Shown: positions 36,829 to 48,109, counted from the stretch's first letter. The stretch is DNA of 64,000 nt from Campanula takesimana (GCA_026119855.1 JAOWBW010000864.1:248001-312000); one strand, 5' to 3'. Numbers and translations are program-made. The notes: a model not told the origin generated them from the letters alone.

Positions 36829-37994
36829 GGCTCAGTTTGTTTCGCGTAAAACAATTTTCGGAAAATGATTTCCCGTAAAATGTTTTCCGGAAAATGAAAA
36901 TGTTTTCCGAAAAATGACATAAACATGTTTTTGGTTGTTTGGTAAATCTAAGGAAAATGTTTCCGGAAAATATTTTCATATGAAAATAATAATAATTTAA
37001 TATGAGGAAAAGAATTATAATGAGAAAAAAAATTGAATGTGGGTGGAGATTTTGGGTTAGGGTGGGATGGGTGGTTGTGGGTAGGGTGGGGTGGGGTGGG
37101 TGGGTGGGGTAGGTGGGGGTGGGGGAGGTGTTCAAAAATAATTTTAATATGAGTAATTTTATTTTATTTTTTTAATTTTTTGGGGGTGGGGGGTGGTAGG
37201 GTAGGGGGTGGAGGTGTTCAGAGGGGTTTTTCATTTTTTTAAATATGAGTGAAAAGAAGTTTTTTTTTTTTTTTTTTTTGGGGGGGGGGGGGTGGGGTGG
37301 GGTGGGTCTGGGGTAGGTGGGGGTGATGGAGATGTTCAATTTTTTTTTAATATGAGTGAAAAGTTATTTTTTTTATTTTTTTTTGGGTGGGGGTGGGGGC
37401 TGGCGTAGGTGGGGGTGATGGAGATGTTCAATTTTTTTTTTTAATATGAGTGAAAAGGTTTTTTTTTTTTTTTTTTTTGGTGGGGTGGGGTGGGTGCTGG
37501 GTAGTTGGGTGTTGTGGAGATGTTCAATTTTTTTTAATATGAGTGAAAAGATTTTTTTTTTTTTGGTGGGGTGGTGGGGCAGGGTGGGGGTGGGGTGGGT
37601 GCTGGGGTAGTTGGGGTGGTGGAGATGTTCAATTTTTTTTTTAATATAAGTGAAAAGAATTTTTTTTTTGGGTGGGGGGTGGGGTGGGTGGTGGGGTGGG
37701 GGTTGGTGCCTGGGGTAGTTGGGGGTGGTGGATAGGATGGATGAAGAGGGTGGTGTTAGAGGTGTAGTGGGTAGGGTGGGTAGGGTGGGGTTTTATGGAG
37801 AGTTGGGTGTGAATGAGAGAGTTAACATTTTTCGGAAAATGACTTACTTAGTAAAATTCCGTAAGTCATTTTACTTAGAAATGAGGGAAAACCATTTTTC
37901 GGAAAATATTTTTCTCATTTTCCGGTGCGTAACAAACACCGGAAAATGGGGAAAACATTTTCCGTAAGTTATTTTACGCGAAACAAACGGAGCC
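36829..37994. mobile_element. Tourist/Harbinger-like element with G-rich tandem array
   Basis: Ends are GGCTCAGTTTGTTTCGCGTA and, reversed, GGCTCCGTTTGTTTCGCGTA, with TTA at 36826-36828 and 37995-37997. The inverted arm at about 47919 has the uninterrupted AATTATTTAGTGTGGG site, confirming the insertion and its 3-bp target. The subterminal region repeats TTTTCCGGAAAATG. The core is a G-rich tandem array. No transposase. Confidence 0.85.
37050..37770 (+). repeat. G-rich tandem array, unit about 100-120 bp
   Basis: About six units, each with a (T)n(G)n run, GGGGTGGGGTGGGT, GGAGATGTTCAA, a T run and ATATGAGTGAAAAG. Many GGG tracts on one strand could form G-quadruplexes. Confidence 0.85.
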
Positions 37995-38440
37995 TTAGTG
38001 TGGGTGGGGAAGGTCAAGGGGCGGCTAATCTAAATTTGAGAAAATAAGTGAACTAGCTTCAACAGATTACTGGCTTTAATTTAGCGCTATACCGTATTTG
38101 ATATTCTCTCCAGTTTAAAATATTTGTCATTTTTATATTAATTATTTGATTTAAAATAATTGTCAAGTGTTAGGTAAAAAGTATTTAAGTTAATCTCTTA
38201 ACTTTATATTTTTTTTTTATTTTTTTTTTGTAAATTATTGATTATTTATGTAAAATTGAAAAATAATTCATAAGGGTGTAGCTGGCAATTTGTCACAAAA
38301 TTATAGTAATAATTTTTTAAAAATAATTTGTAAAAAGTCATAAAGCAACAATTGAAGTAATAATTGGATTGATTTCCATTGGTGAGGGAGGGTGGTTTGT
38401 GACGAGAATTATGGTCGGGTGCTTGAGGTTTGTTTGTTTG

Positions 38441-39000
38441 TTTGTTTTTTTTTTTTTTTTTTAAAGGAAATTAAACATTTATTTATTGCCAGTCACAAAT
38501 AGGAATAAGTTAATTATTCACAAAATTTTGAAAGTTCAACCCAAATTTGAGAGTTGTCAAGAATACAAGCAACATCAAAAATACATCTGTCAAATCGTTT
38601 GCACTACAGTTAATATAGATTACTAAAAAGGAATCATTAAGACTTAGTTACAAACTAATTAAAAAAAATCTTCATCACGTTGCAACCACATATTATCCCA
38701 TATTTGGACAGATTCCTTGGGCCTATCTTCCATCGAACTCTGTTCATTGCAATATCTTGAAATGCGCAGATGCCCCTTCAAGAAAAACTTGGATATTGCC
38801 TCATATTGGCAATTGAAAAATCCAAACACGGAAAAGATTCACTAGTAACACACTAGTAATTAGCGTATCTGGGTTAGCGATAAGCTGCCAACCGACCTCA
38901 CAAGCAATTAAGAATCATTAACATTGAATACTTGAATACAAAATACTATAAAACACATAAAACTCATAAAAATAAAAAATAATGGTTCTCAACATATGGA
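38441..39000 (-). mobile_element. Probable 3' end of a LINE or retroposon (poly-A tail), left copy
   Basis: On the minus strand a segment with GGCAATAAATAAATGTTTAA ends in an A run (38462-38441). AATAAA plus poly-A suggests an RNA-derived 3' end. The same segment and the same downstream flank occur in the right arm (to 47332), so it predates the inverted duplication. No RT frame was seen. Confidence 0.4.
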
Positions 39001-39093
39001 GTGTAGACAATGACTCTCAACAATAGAGAGAGGACATGAACATTAAAGGACTAATAACATAAATTATTGTTCCATTGTAGTTGTTACATCATA

Positions 39094-39399
39094 ATTAAAA
39101 CCACCCAACGCCTCTAACCTTACCCGACAGCCACCTCGCACCTCCAACCCCTCCACTCCCCGAGCCTACACGGCTACCACCAACCCAAACCCATCACCTA
39201 GCTGGCTTATGAGGTTGTGAGACCGTCTCATGTATGTATGAGAGAAAAAATGATCTTTCTCCACGCCACCTATAAGGGAGGGGGGAACCATATACTCTCT
39301 CAACAAAATCTGTCTTATACGTGATACCGTCTCACAATATTTTTTTTTTTTCTTAGCTTAATCGGGTCGGAAGAGAGTAGAAATTTTAGAGTGGTTTGG
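39094..39399. other. Spacer after the left arm, no gene
   Basis: It contains short pyrimidine-rich CCACCAACCC stretches and GTGAGACCGTCTCATG, with GATACCGTCTCACAAT nearby, a small inverted motif often seen at decayed MITE ends. Confidence 0.4.
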
Positions 39400-39778
39400 G
39401 AAACACCTTACACATTCCAAACCCACTTCCATTAAACATTGTCACAATAATTACAGTAAGAGTGAGTGTTGAACCGTTAAATAAAATAAAGATTTGAAGT
39501 AGGAGGACACGTTGGGCCGTTATTGGACAACAAGCACTAGTATTATCAGAAAAAATACGACCCTCTATACGAGCAATTGCCATACCCACATCGATAAAGA
39601 TTCCTATTTGCTTCCATTGTTGCATCAGCAAGAGGCAAGAAAGGGAGTTGATTAGCGAGATTGGGAATGAGGGAAATGGGTTTCAAGAGGGTTTCTTTTT
39701 GCTTGTTGGGCTGGATGTAAGTTTGAGATTTTCGATGCTTTGATAGAGATTTGAGAGACAACCCACCATTTGTTGCTT
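39400..39778 (-). pseudogene. DUF674 gene fragment, frameshifted
   Basis: The minus strand reads VGCLSNLYQSIENL in one frame, then shifts one base into TYIQPNKQKETLLKPI, followed by NRNLYRCGYGNCSYRGS. These are the blocks found at residues about 57-120 of the DUF674 protein at 32475-33349 (GCLSNLYKSIENL, YIQPN, LKPI, FYRC). The N-terminal block and the C-terminus are missing. It is a truncated relative in opposite orientation, 6 kb from the intact gene. It lies inside the inverted duplication's spacer. Confidence 0.75.
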
Positions 39779-40072
39779 TGGGAGTAATAAATGGTGAAAG
39801 ACAAAAACCCTAGGCATAAATCATTTTAAACTATATAAAAAAGATTTGTTTTTAAAAATCACAACTCAAATTTTCCATCTTCTTCTTCTTCAAACTTCTT
39901 CATCTGATCTTTCTATCCGTCTATTATTTTTGGGGGAAATCTTCAATCTATTAATCTTGTTCGTTCTGTATTGATTCATCTAATTCGATTTCACATTTAT
40001 TAATTGTTATTTTGCAATTAATAAATGTGAAATCAGGTTTTTAATTTTTGTTTTTAAATCTAGTTTTTAATT
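39779..40072. other. Leader-like A+T-rich DNA
   Basis: TATATAAAA-like sequence near 39831 followed by TTCTTCTTCTTC tracts, as in a plant 5' leader. Which gene it served is unclear; it faces the uncertain ORF at 40073. Confidence 0.3.
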
Positions 40073-40615
40073 ATGTTGATCGTTGTTATGTTTCTTTTGT
40101 TGTTTTTCTCTCCACACTCATATGTGAGAGCCTGTGATTTCCCTCCGTTGGTGAGGGCATGTGTTTTCCCTCCGTTGGTGAGGGCCTGTGTTTTCCCTCC
40201 GTTGGTGAGGGCCTGTGATTCCCCTTCATTAGTGAGGGCTTTGTGTATTGTTTTTATTGTTTCTATGATCATGGGAAAGTTTGAATCTGACTTAAAGAAG
40301 CAGAAGAGGGATAGGGACGCAACACTTCATCAAGATGTTTTTGAAGTCCAGCGTTTTCAATGGCGGAATCTTTCGAAGTCAGGTTTTGTTAAGATCGTTT
40401 GTTGCAAAGATGGACTTAGTAGGAATATTCATTTTTCTTTGCTATTGACAAGTCAAAATGTCAATATGTTGGCAATTGTAATATCTAGGGCAGCATTTGT
40501 AATTGCGAGCCCCACCGTTTGGGTCGAACTTCTGAACGTTAGTTATTATCATTGTAATGGTAGAGCTCTTTCATTACCTAGAGAGTTGGTGAGTATTAAT
40601 GTAAAACTCACGTGA
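40073..40615 (+). CDS. Hypothetical 180-aa ORF with four nonapeptide repeats
   Basis: An unrecognised protein. The first 20 residues (MLIVVMFLLLFFSPHSYVRA) resemble a signal peptide. A 27-bp tandem repeat then encodes VRACVFPPL about four times (40128-40235). A stretch from about residue 66 on (GKFESDLKKQKRDRD) is charged. The last 20 residues run into a MITE-like GAGCTCTTT palindrome region. No homology is recognised, and the frame could be chance plus repeat. A leader-like region lies upstream. Confidence 0.25.
   Translation: MLIVVMFLLLFFSPHSYVRACDFPPLVRACVFPPLVRACVFPPLVRACDSPSLVRALCIVFIVSMIMGKFESDLKKQKRDRDATLHQDVFEVQRFQWRNLSKSGFVKIVCCKDGLSRNIHFSLLLTSQNVNMLAIVISRAAFVIASPTVWVELLNVSYYHCNGRALSLPRELVSINVKLT
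40120..40235. repeat. 27-bp tandem repeat, about four copies
   Basis: The unit GTGAGGGCCTGTGTTTTCCC plus TCCGTTG repeats head to tail with few changes. Confidence 0.9.
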
Positions 40616-41373
40616 AATAGCTCTTTTTACAAAGAGCAACTCTTTAGCCAAAGAGCTCTTTAAAGAGTTTTACAATGGTAAAAAGCTCTAAAGAGCTCTT
40701 TCACAAAAATAAAAAACTCCTAAAAACCTCCCATTGTGGATGCTCTAACTGCTAGCCGAATCTCTCGATTTTGCTGTTACTTAATTTATTGATTTGCTTC
40801 ATTGCCCTTGAGAGAAAATGAGTGGATATATACTCTAGGACAGACTAAAAAATGGTGGAAGTGCCTTGTGTGTTGTGAGTATAAAAATTAAGTATAAGAG
40901 AAAATGAGTGGGAGAAATAGTAAAGATTGTTTGTCATTTTAGTAAGTGGACATATACTCTAGGACAGACAATACTCTGAGACAAACCGAGACGAGTGCTA
41001 TTTTTGAATTTTTTTATATTTCATTCTTTATTAATGATAAAAATTATGTTTACGAATCTTGACACTATATTTTCTCAAACATGCTTTTTCTTTCTCCAAG
41101 GTGTCAATCAAATAAAAAATGAGAATTTAAGACAGAGTGACAAATAATTTGTGGCGTTTTCAAAGGAGTGCCCAGCGGTAATGCCAAGTCTCACCTTCGG
41201 TGAATTTTAGGGCATGAACATAATTAAAAAAAAAAAAAAAAAAAAGAACAAACAAACAAATAATTTGTGGCAAAAGAGTAACCAAACTTATTTCAAATTG
41301 GTCTATTATCATTTTAATTTTGCAAATTTCGTCTTTTGTATAAGATCAATTATGCACACTTTTTTCTTTTTCT
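40616..41373. other. No gene; GAGCTCTTT palindromes and MITE-end phrase
   Basis: AGAGCTCTTTAAAGAGTTTT repeats at 40650-40700, then AACCTCCCATTGTGGATGCTC (40724-40745). The reverse of the latter, GAGCATCCACAATGGGAGG, is a common plant MITE terminus. The rest is A+T rich. Confidence 0.45.
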
Positions 41374-41574
41374 ACTCCCTCTGTCCTGCTTTAAAATTCT
41401 TACTTTGCGTTATTACCTAAAATGGATAATGAGACTCACTTGTCATTCTCACAATAAAAACTCTTTACCCACTTTCTTTTTTCTACTTTACTTTTCATAC
41501 TCACAATATTTACTTTTCTTTAATCTTCGTGCAAAGTCAAACTAACTAAGAACATTAATTTGGGACGGAGGGAG
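41374..41574. mobile_element. Stowaway-like MITE (201 bp)
   Basis: From CTCCCTCTGTCCTGCTTTAA to ATTTGGGACGGAGGGAG, TA on both sides. Its interior is shared with 33846-34075. Confidence 0.8.
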
Positions 41575-41612
41575 TATTAATTATTGATATGTCTCATTTT
41601 CTAAGACGAATA

Positions 41613-41878
41613 CTCCCTCCGTTTCATAATACATGTCGTTTTAAACTTTTTCACACATATTAAGAAATGCAATTAATACATATTAAAAAGACATATGTGC
41701 CCCTAAAAGTATCCAATTACCTAGGCATTTAAATGCTTATACAAGAAATAATTCACAATTAATGAATAAGGGTATAATAGGTAAACAAGAGTAATTCTTT
41801 CTTGGTAATAGTAAAACGTCAAATATTTTGGAACAAAAAATTGTTCCTAAAACGTCATGTATTATGAAACGGAGGGAG
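41613..41878. mobile_element. Stowaway/mariner-like MITE (266 bp)
   Basis: CTCCCTCCGTTTCATAATAC and its inverse GTATTATGAAACGGAGGGAG end the element, with TA flanks. ACATGTCGTTTTAAAC and its inverse lie near the ends. Confidence 0.85.
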
Positions 41879-41880
41879 TA

Positions 41881-42759
41881 CCTTTTATTATCATATTTAT
41901 CTCAACTCCCTTGTTATATCCATGTACATTTAAATCTGAATCTTACATGTAAATCCTATTCCATTCCTAATACTCACAACTTATTTTCTAGTAGTTTATA
42001 GTGTATACGGTGTATTCTCTTCTTTATTCTTTCAAATTCTCGTGTCCAAAGCAAAGTGTAAATAATAAGTTGGGACGGAAAAAATATTAGACAAAATATG
42101 TATTATAAAACATAAAATAAAGATATTGACAATACAAATGAGACAAAAATTAGGAGTAAAAATTTACATCATTATCAACAATTATAAACATGTCACCGCG
42201 TGTTTTAAAACAACTTTCCGTTTTTTACAAAAATGTCACCGCGCCATTTTAAAAAAGACGTTTCATGTAAACTTAAAATAAAATACGTTTTGTTGCCAAT
42301 TTTTCACTAATGATAAAAATAATACTAGTACTTATTCATCTTCATAAAATATTTTCTTAAACTTATCTTTTTTCAAAGTGTCAACTAAATGATAGATGAG
42401 CACTTAAGGAAGAGAGTAACAAATAATACATGGAAAAAGTAACCAAAATTATTTCAAAGTTGTCTATTATTATGTTAAGCCACACTCTCCTGTTCCGTAA
42501 TATTATTTTAATATTTTAATTTGACTGTTCAACAATTTTAACAACACCCTTTCGAGGAAAAAACAATTTTAACAACATAATCTAATTTCCATCGTTATCC
42601 TCCCTCTTTCCCCTTTGTTTTTTAGCCTTCCCCCGCTCACTCACTCTCTCCCATTTAAACCTTAGATATCAACACCAAGTCGACCATCTTCTCCTTAAGA
42701 TTATCAATTTCTTTTACACCAAGGCTTTGAAAAAGAGTTGTAAATAGAAAAGAGAATGG
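41881..42759. other. A+T-rich DNA, no gene seen
   Basis: ATGTCACCGCG occurs twice (42190, 42233) in a short imperfect repeat. Nothing else was recognised. Confidence 0.4.
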
Positions 42760-43061
42760 AAATACGCTGCACCACCAAGTCATCCATACCCAAATACTTC
42801 ATTAGGTAAGATAAATAATTGGGAGAAAGAACTCAATTGTATTGATCATAAACTTGTGATATTTATACAAGAGAACTCCTAACTTGAGGAGGAAGAAATA
42901 AATAAATAAAGAAGAATTCTAACGAAACTATTATTAAGAACTAGAATATGAAATAGAATCCTAGACTAAATATAAGTCAAGGAACAGAGATGTTGAAGGT
43001 GTTGACGAAAGTTTATCCAAAGTATTATCCAGAAGAAGCAGTAGTAATTTTGTCTCTATCA
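42760..43061 (-). repeat. Probable 3' LTR remnant of a Copia element
   Basis: Minus-strand TGATAGAGACAAAATTACTA begins directly after a purine tract (TTGAGGGGGCA at 43072-43062), as an LTR should. The far end was not found, so the left border is approximate. Confidence 0.4.
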
Positions 43062-45306
43062 TGCCCCCTCAAGATGGACGACCGGTCAGAGAGACCAATC
43101 TTGGAAATTAACACAAGAAACTTAGTCCGCCCCAGTGGTTTAGTTAACATCAGCCAACTGATCAGAACCAGATATGTGTGTTACCCTAAGCTTATTATTC
43201 CGAACATTTTCACGAACAAAATGATAGTCAAGTCCCAAATGTTTCATCTTGGAATGAAAAACCGGATTTGCAGCAACATATGTAGCACCCATGTTATCAC
43301 AATAAATAGTAGGAGACAGAGAAAGAACAACATGCATTTCACGTAATAAATTCTGAAGCCATAGTACCTCGGCTGTTGTTGCAGTTGCAGCAATAGCACG
43401 ATACTCAGCTTCAGTTGAAGAGCGAGCAAGTATTTCCTGTTTCCTAGAACTCCAAGAAAGTGGATTTCATCCAAAATAAACAATATACCCCGTGGTTGAT
43501 ATGTAATCATCCTTATCACTTGCCCAATCTGCATCAGTGAAGCCATGCAAAGTAAGAGGGGAATCACGTAGAATAAGAAGCCCATGGGAACTAGTCCCAA
43601 TAAGATAACGAATAACCCGTTTTAAGGCAACGCAATGAACATCAGTCAGACAATGCATGAATTGGGACAAGCGATTAATGGCAAAAGATGAATCACACCT
43701 TGTTAAAGAAAGATACTGCAGTGTACCAACTATAGCACAAAATTCAGACAATGCATGAATTGGCTTGAAGCATATTAGTACGAGTGAGCAAGTCTTGTAA
43801 ATACTTGTGTTGACTGAGAAAAATACCATTAGGATGAGGTAAAACTTCAACACCAAGAAAATAAGAAAGTGAACCAAGATCTGAGAGAAAATCTTGAAGA
43901 GAATCGAGCAATAAAAGAATCAACAACCAATGAATCAGTGACCGTGATAATAATATCATCAGCATAAACCAGGAGGTAAATGAGGCAACCAACAGTACGA
44001 TGAATAAATAGTAAGGTGTCAGAAACACACTTGACAAAACCAAGAGAGAGCAAATAATTTCAAAGTTCAGTACCAAGCCCGTGCTGCTTTCTTAAGACCA
44101 TAAATTGCTTGCCGAAGTTTCCATACAAAAGTGGGGTGAGAAGAAGTTACAAACCCAGGAGGTTGTGACATAAAAACATCTTCTTGGAGAGAGACTTGAA
44201 GAAAAGCAGTGTTTATATCCACTCGGCGAAGAGCCCAACCATGAATTGTTGCCAAGGATAAAATAGTACGAATAGTGGCTGGCTTGACTACCAGACTGAA
44301 TGTTTCAGAATAATCCAATCCAGGATGTTGAGGAAAAGCTTTTGCAATAAGTCGGGATTTATAGCGGTCAATGGAACCATAAGAGTGTTAGTACGAAAAC
44401 CCCACTTGCAACCAATTAAATTATGAAATGGATAAGGAGGTACAAGGTCCCAAGTGTGATTACGAAGGAGAGCATCATATTCATGTTGCATGACCTCACG
44501 CCATACATGTTGTTTGAGAGCTTGAGTCACAGTGGTCGGTTGGGTTGTGGGAGAGGACAGAGAGGCATTGGGGTTTAGTTTTTGAATGGGTTTGACAATG
44601 TTGTTCTAAAGACGGGTTCGGGGACCTTTGTGAGGTTGAAGAGGGGGATTGTCGGGTGAGGGTTGCGCAGTTGAGAATGAGGCAGTAGATGTGTTGGTGG
44701 GTAAAGCCATGGGTGTGTCAGCTGGAAAGGAAGAACCTAAAGTAGTGGGGGGTTTTAGAGGTATTACTGGGGGTGTTGACGGGGGTGTTGGAGAGGGTGT
44801 TGGTTGAGGTGGTGTCAAGTAGGGTGGACACAGTAGATGAGATATGAGATGGAAGAGACGTGTGAGGATGATGAGATTCATGTGTACGTAGAACGGGAAG
44901 GCTCAGAGTGCACCAGAAGTCGGCCGAGGAAGAAGAATGGGTGCTTGAGGTAAAGAAGGGAAATTGTGTCTCGACAAATTTAACATGATGAGAAACATAA
45001 ATTTTGGATGTTTTGGGGATCATGGCAATAATAAGCACTTTGAGTAGGTGAGTATCCAACAAAAACATAAGGTGTGGAACGAGAATCAAGTTTGTGCGAA
45101 GTATAAGGACGAAGCCAAGGATAACACAAACACCCAAAACTTCGGAGTTTGTGATAATTGGGAGGATGAGCAAGAAGAATGGAATATGGTGAGGCAAGAT
45201 TGAGAGTAGGAGTGGGCCTGCGATTAATGAGGTAGCACGCGGTAACAAAGGCAGGAGTCCAATATGTGTGAGGCATGCGAGAATGGGTAAGAAGAGATAA
45301 ACCAGT
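43062..45306 (-). pseudogene. Decayed Copia pol (integrase end, RT, RNase H)
   Basis: Minus-strand pieces in order from right to left: integrase C-terminal core (MPHTYWTPAFVTACYLINRR, LRSFGCLCYPWLRPY, FVGYSPTQSAYYC); RT N-terminal (HEYDALLRNHTWDLVP); RT palm (RRVDINTAFLQVSLQEDVFM); YADDIII catalytic box near 43980; and RNase H (DADWASDKDDYISTTGYIV, then YCDNMGATYVAANPVFHSKM). The pieces lie in at least three frames with several stops, so it is long dead. The integrase N-terminus, protease and gag are missing. It is truncated at 45306 by an LTR element. No target duplication can be read. Confidence 0.85.
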
Positions 45307-46631
45307 TGATGCAGCGGAAAATAACAGATAAATAACTATTACTGTTGAATCGCGCGATTTCCAGTAACAGATCTTCAATCCTCGTTGAATCGCGCACGAT
45401 TACTGGGAATTGGATGAAAGGAGAAAACTCCAACTTTCGAATTAAAAAGAGCAACGCTCAATCAACTTTTTTATTATTCATCAACCAATTTTTTAAATTA
45501 CAAGATAGCTCATTTTTATAGGAGTATTATGATTTGGAAACCAAGTCAAACACTTCCTAAAATATCCCTAGTCTATATACTAACCTAAATCTACTATAAA
45601 ACTTCAAAATATTGCCTAAATCTACTCTAAAACATGACTTTATTACATAATTAAATAGTAATCCGAAAATGCATAATAATAACTAAAATTAAACCTAAAT
45701 AAATCACTATCTTGATCTCCATCATTCTCCCTGACTTCGAAAAATTCGTCCTCGAATTTGAATCTGCTCGTACATGAATTTGTAGAAGTGCAAAAAGAAC
45801 ATGTAACACCATCATCCTAGCAATCAGATTTAATATCAAAATGTGACAAATCTCAAATCTTTGGCGAACCTTGAATTTGTTTATGTGGGTGATAACATTT
45901 ATCCAATCAGCCAAATGCATTCGAATGAATTAAGAGAGTAACAATTTTTTTATATAGCTAGAAAAAATGTCTTCGAATGGGGAATATCAAATGGATCGTT
46001 AAACTGATGGGTACCAATTTCTTCATCATAGATCGGCCGAAATGAATAAATTAGAGGTTGTGGAGTGGTTGTATTGGCTAAAGGCAAAACATTGTCAGAT
46101 TGACAAATTTCACAAGAACGCTTATCATAAATTGGAGGTTTCGACCAATCGATGAAAAGATCAATAGTAGTAGATTTGATGAAAGGCCATGAAAGATCAA
46201 ACATTTTTTATTTTATTTTTTAACACAAAGAAAAATTTATAAAGAAATACCTTAACTGAATTTTAAAATATTGAGGTTCAGGCTCTGAATACCAACTGAT
46301 GAAGCGGAAAATAACAGATAAATATCTATTACTGTTGAATTGCGCACGATTGCCAGTAACGGATCTTCAATCCTCGTTGAATCGCGCACGATTACCGGGA
46401 ATTGGACGAAAGGAGAAAACTCCAACTTTCGAATTAAAAAGAGCAACGCTCAATCAACTTTTTTTATTATTAATCAACCAATTTCGAAATTACAAAGATA
46501 GCTCATTTTTATAGTAGTCTTATGACTTGGAAACCAAGTCAAACACTTCCTAAAATATCCCTAGTCTATATACTAACCTAAATCTACTATAAAACATCAA
46601 AATATTGCATAACTCTACTCTAAAAATGACT
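45307..46631 (-). mobile_element. Internally deleted LTR element (TRIM-like)
   Basis: LTRs are at 45307-45724 and, truncated, 46297-46631, sharing TGATG(C/A)AGCGGAAAATAACA starts. Minus-strand PBS TTGGTATTCAGAGCC (46295-46281) resembles the tRNA-Met site with one extra T. The PPT is CGAAGTCAGGGAGAA next to the left LTR. The 572-bp interior keeps only a Ty3-like pol end (minus frame with SRTNF and an upstream 84-codon frame). It cannot be autonomous. Its right LTR is cut off where the inverted duplication begins. Confidence 0.7.
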
Positions 46632-46792
46632 ATATGTTGAGAGCCATTATTTTTTATTTTTATGATGTAACAACTACAATGGAACCAAAATTTAAGTTAT
46701 TAGTCCTTTAATGTCCATGTCATCTCTCTATTTGTTAAGAGTCATTGTCTTCTCTCCATATGTTGAGAGCCATTATTTTTTATTTTTATGAG

Positions 46793-47332
46793 CTTTCTGT
46801 GTTTTATATTTTGTATTCAAGTATTCAATGTTGATGATTCTTAATTGTTTGTGAGGTCGGTTGGCGGCTTATCGCTAACCCATATACACTAATTACTAGT
46901 GTGTTACTAGTGAAATCTTTTCCGTGTTTGGATTTTTCGATTGTCAATATGAGGCAATATCCAAGTTTTCTTGAAGGGGCATCTGCGCATTTCAAGATAT
47001 TGCAATAAACGGAGTTCGATGGAAGATAGGCCTAAGGAATCAATCCAAATATGGGATGATATGTGATTGTAACGTGATGAAGATTTTTTGAATTAGTTTG
47101 TAACTAAGTCTTATTGTCAAGTAATGATTCCTTTTTTAGTAATCTATATTAACTGTATTGCAAACGATTTGACAGATGTATTTTTGATGTTGCTTGTATT
47201 CTTGACAACTCTCAAATTTGAGTTGAACTTCCAAAATTTTGTGTATAGTTAACTTATTCCTGTTTGTGACTGGCAATAAATAAATGTTTAATTTCCTTTA
47301 AAAAGAAAAGAAAAAGAAAAAAAAAAAAAAAC
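46793..47332 (+). mobile_element. Probable 3' end of a LINE or retroposon, right copy
   Basis: Plus-strand counterpart of 38441-39000: GGCAATAAATAAATGTTTAA followed by an A-rich tail at about 47300-47332. No coding frame. Confidence 0.4.
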
Positions 47333-47693
47333 TCAAGCACCGGACCATAATTCTCGTCACAAACCACCCTACCTCACCAATGGAAATCATTACAATTATT
47401 ACTTGAATTGTTGCTTTATGACTTTTTATAAATTATTTTTACAAAATTATTACTATACTTTTGTGACAAATTACTAGCTACACCCTTATGAATTATTTTT
47501 CAATTTTACATAAATTACAAAAAAAATTAATATAAAGTTAAGAGATTAACTTAACTACTTTTTACCTAACACTTGACAATTATTTTTAATCAAATAATTA
47601 AAATGGCAAATATTTTAAACCGAATAGAATATCAAATACAGCGCTAAATTAAAGCCAGTAATCTGTTGACGCTAGTTCACTTATTTTCTCAAA

Positions 47694-47875
47694 GGGTAAT
47701 GCTAGGGGCACAAAAGAAGTTTACAAAATGATGGATACAAAATGGGGTGACGATATTTTATTGGTTACATCGATAATGGACCCGGCACACTCTAATTAAA
47801 AACACCAATAAAATTTTGACACCTCATTTTGTAGACCAAATTTTGTGGCATTTTTTTGTAACTTTATATTTACCC
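47694..47875. mobile_element. 182-bp MULE-type MITE with 9-bp target duplication
   Basis: GGGTAATGCTAGGGGCACAA...TTTATATTTACCC, flanked by TTTCTCAAA on both sides (47685-47693, 47876-47884). The left inverted arm (about 38040) has the uninterrupted TTTCTCAAATTT site. The 9-bp duplication points to Mutator-like mobilisation. Confidence 0.9.
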
Positions 47876-48109
47876 TTTCTCAAATTTAAATTAGCCGCCC
47901 CTTACCTTCCCCACCCACACTAAATAATTGATTCCCTTTATTTTCCTTTATTCCGCAATGTATGCCATCCACCATCATATCCCCTCTTTTCAAATCCATC
48001 ACCCCACCACCATCATATCCCCTCTTTTATCTGATTAAGCTTTACGCAACTCTGAAGAGGTCATGGAGCAATCGTTTTGCATCAAATTGAAAACAGTCAT
48101 TGAATAATA

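Larger units (their letters stand above)
36733..39093. repeat. Left arm of a large inverted duplication
   Basis: Reverse-complement match to 46661-48010 over about 1.2 kb once insertions are ignored. Landmarks present in both arms: the phrase around GATATGATGGTGGATGGCAT, the GCGCTAAATTAAAGCCAGTA block, the ACAAACCACCCT...CACCAATGG block, and the poly-A/T-tailed segment. This arm carries a Tourist-like insert (36829-37994). The other arm is the empty site, and vice versa for the MITE at 47694. Confidence 0.85.
46661..48010. repeat. Right arm of the large inverted duplication
   Basis: Inverted copy of 36733-39093 lacking the Tourist-like insert and carrying its own 182-bp MITE. Includes the poly-A segment ending near 47332. 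Just outside it, ATGTTGAGAGCCATTATTTT (46633) is a short direct duplicate of the arm sequence at 46757. Confidence 0.85.

Noticed and set aside
40120..40235. Regularly spaced 27-bp repeats that could suggest a CRISPR array
   Set aside because: The units are directly adjacent without unique spacers, in plant DNA. It is a plain tandem repeat.
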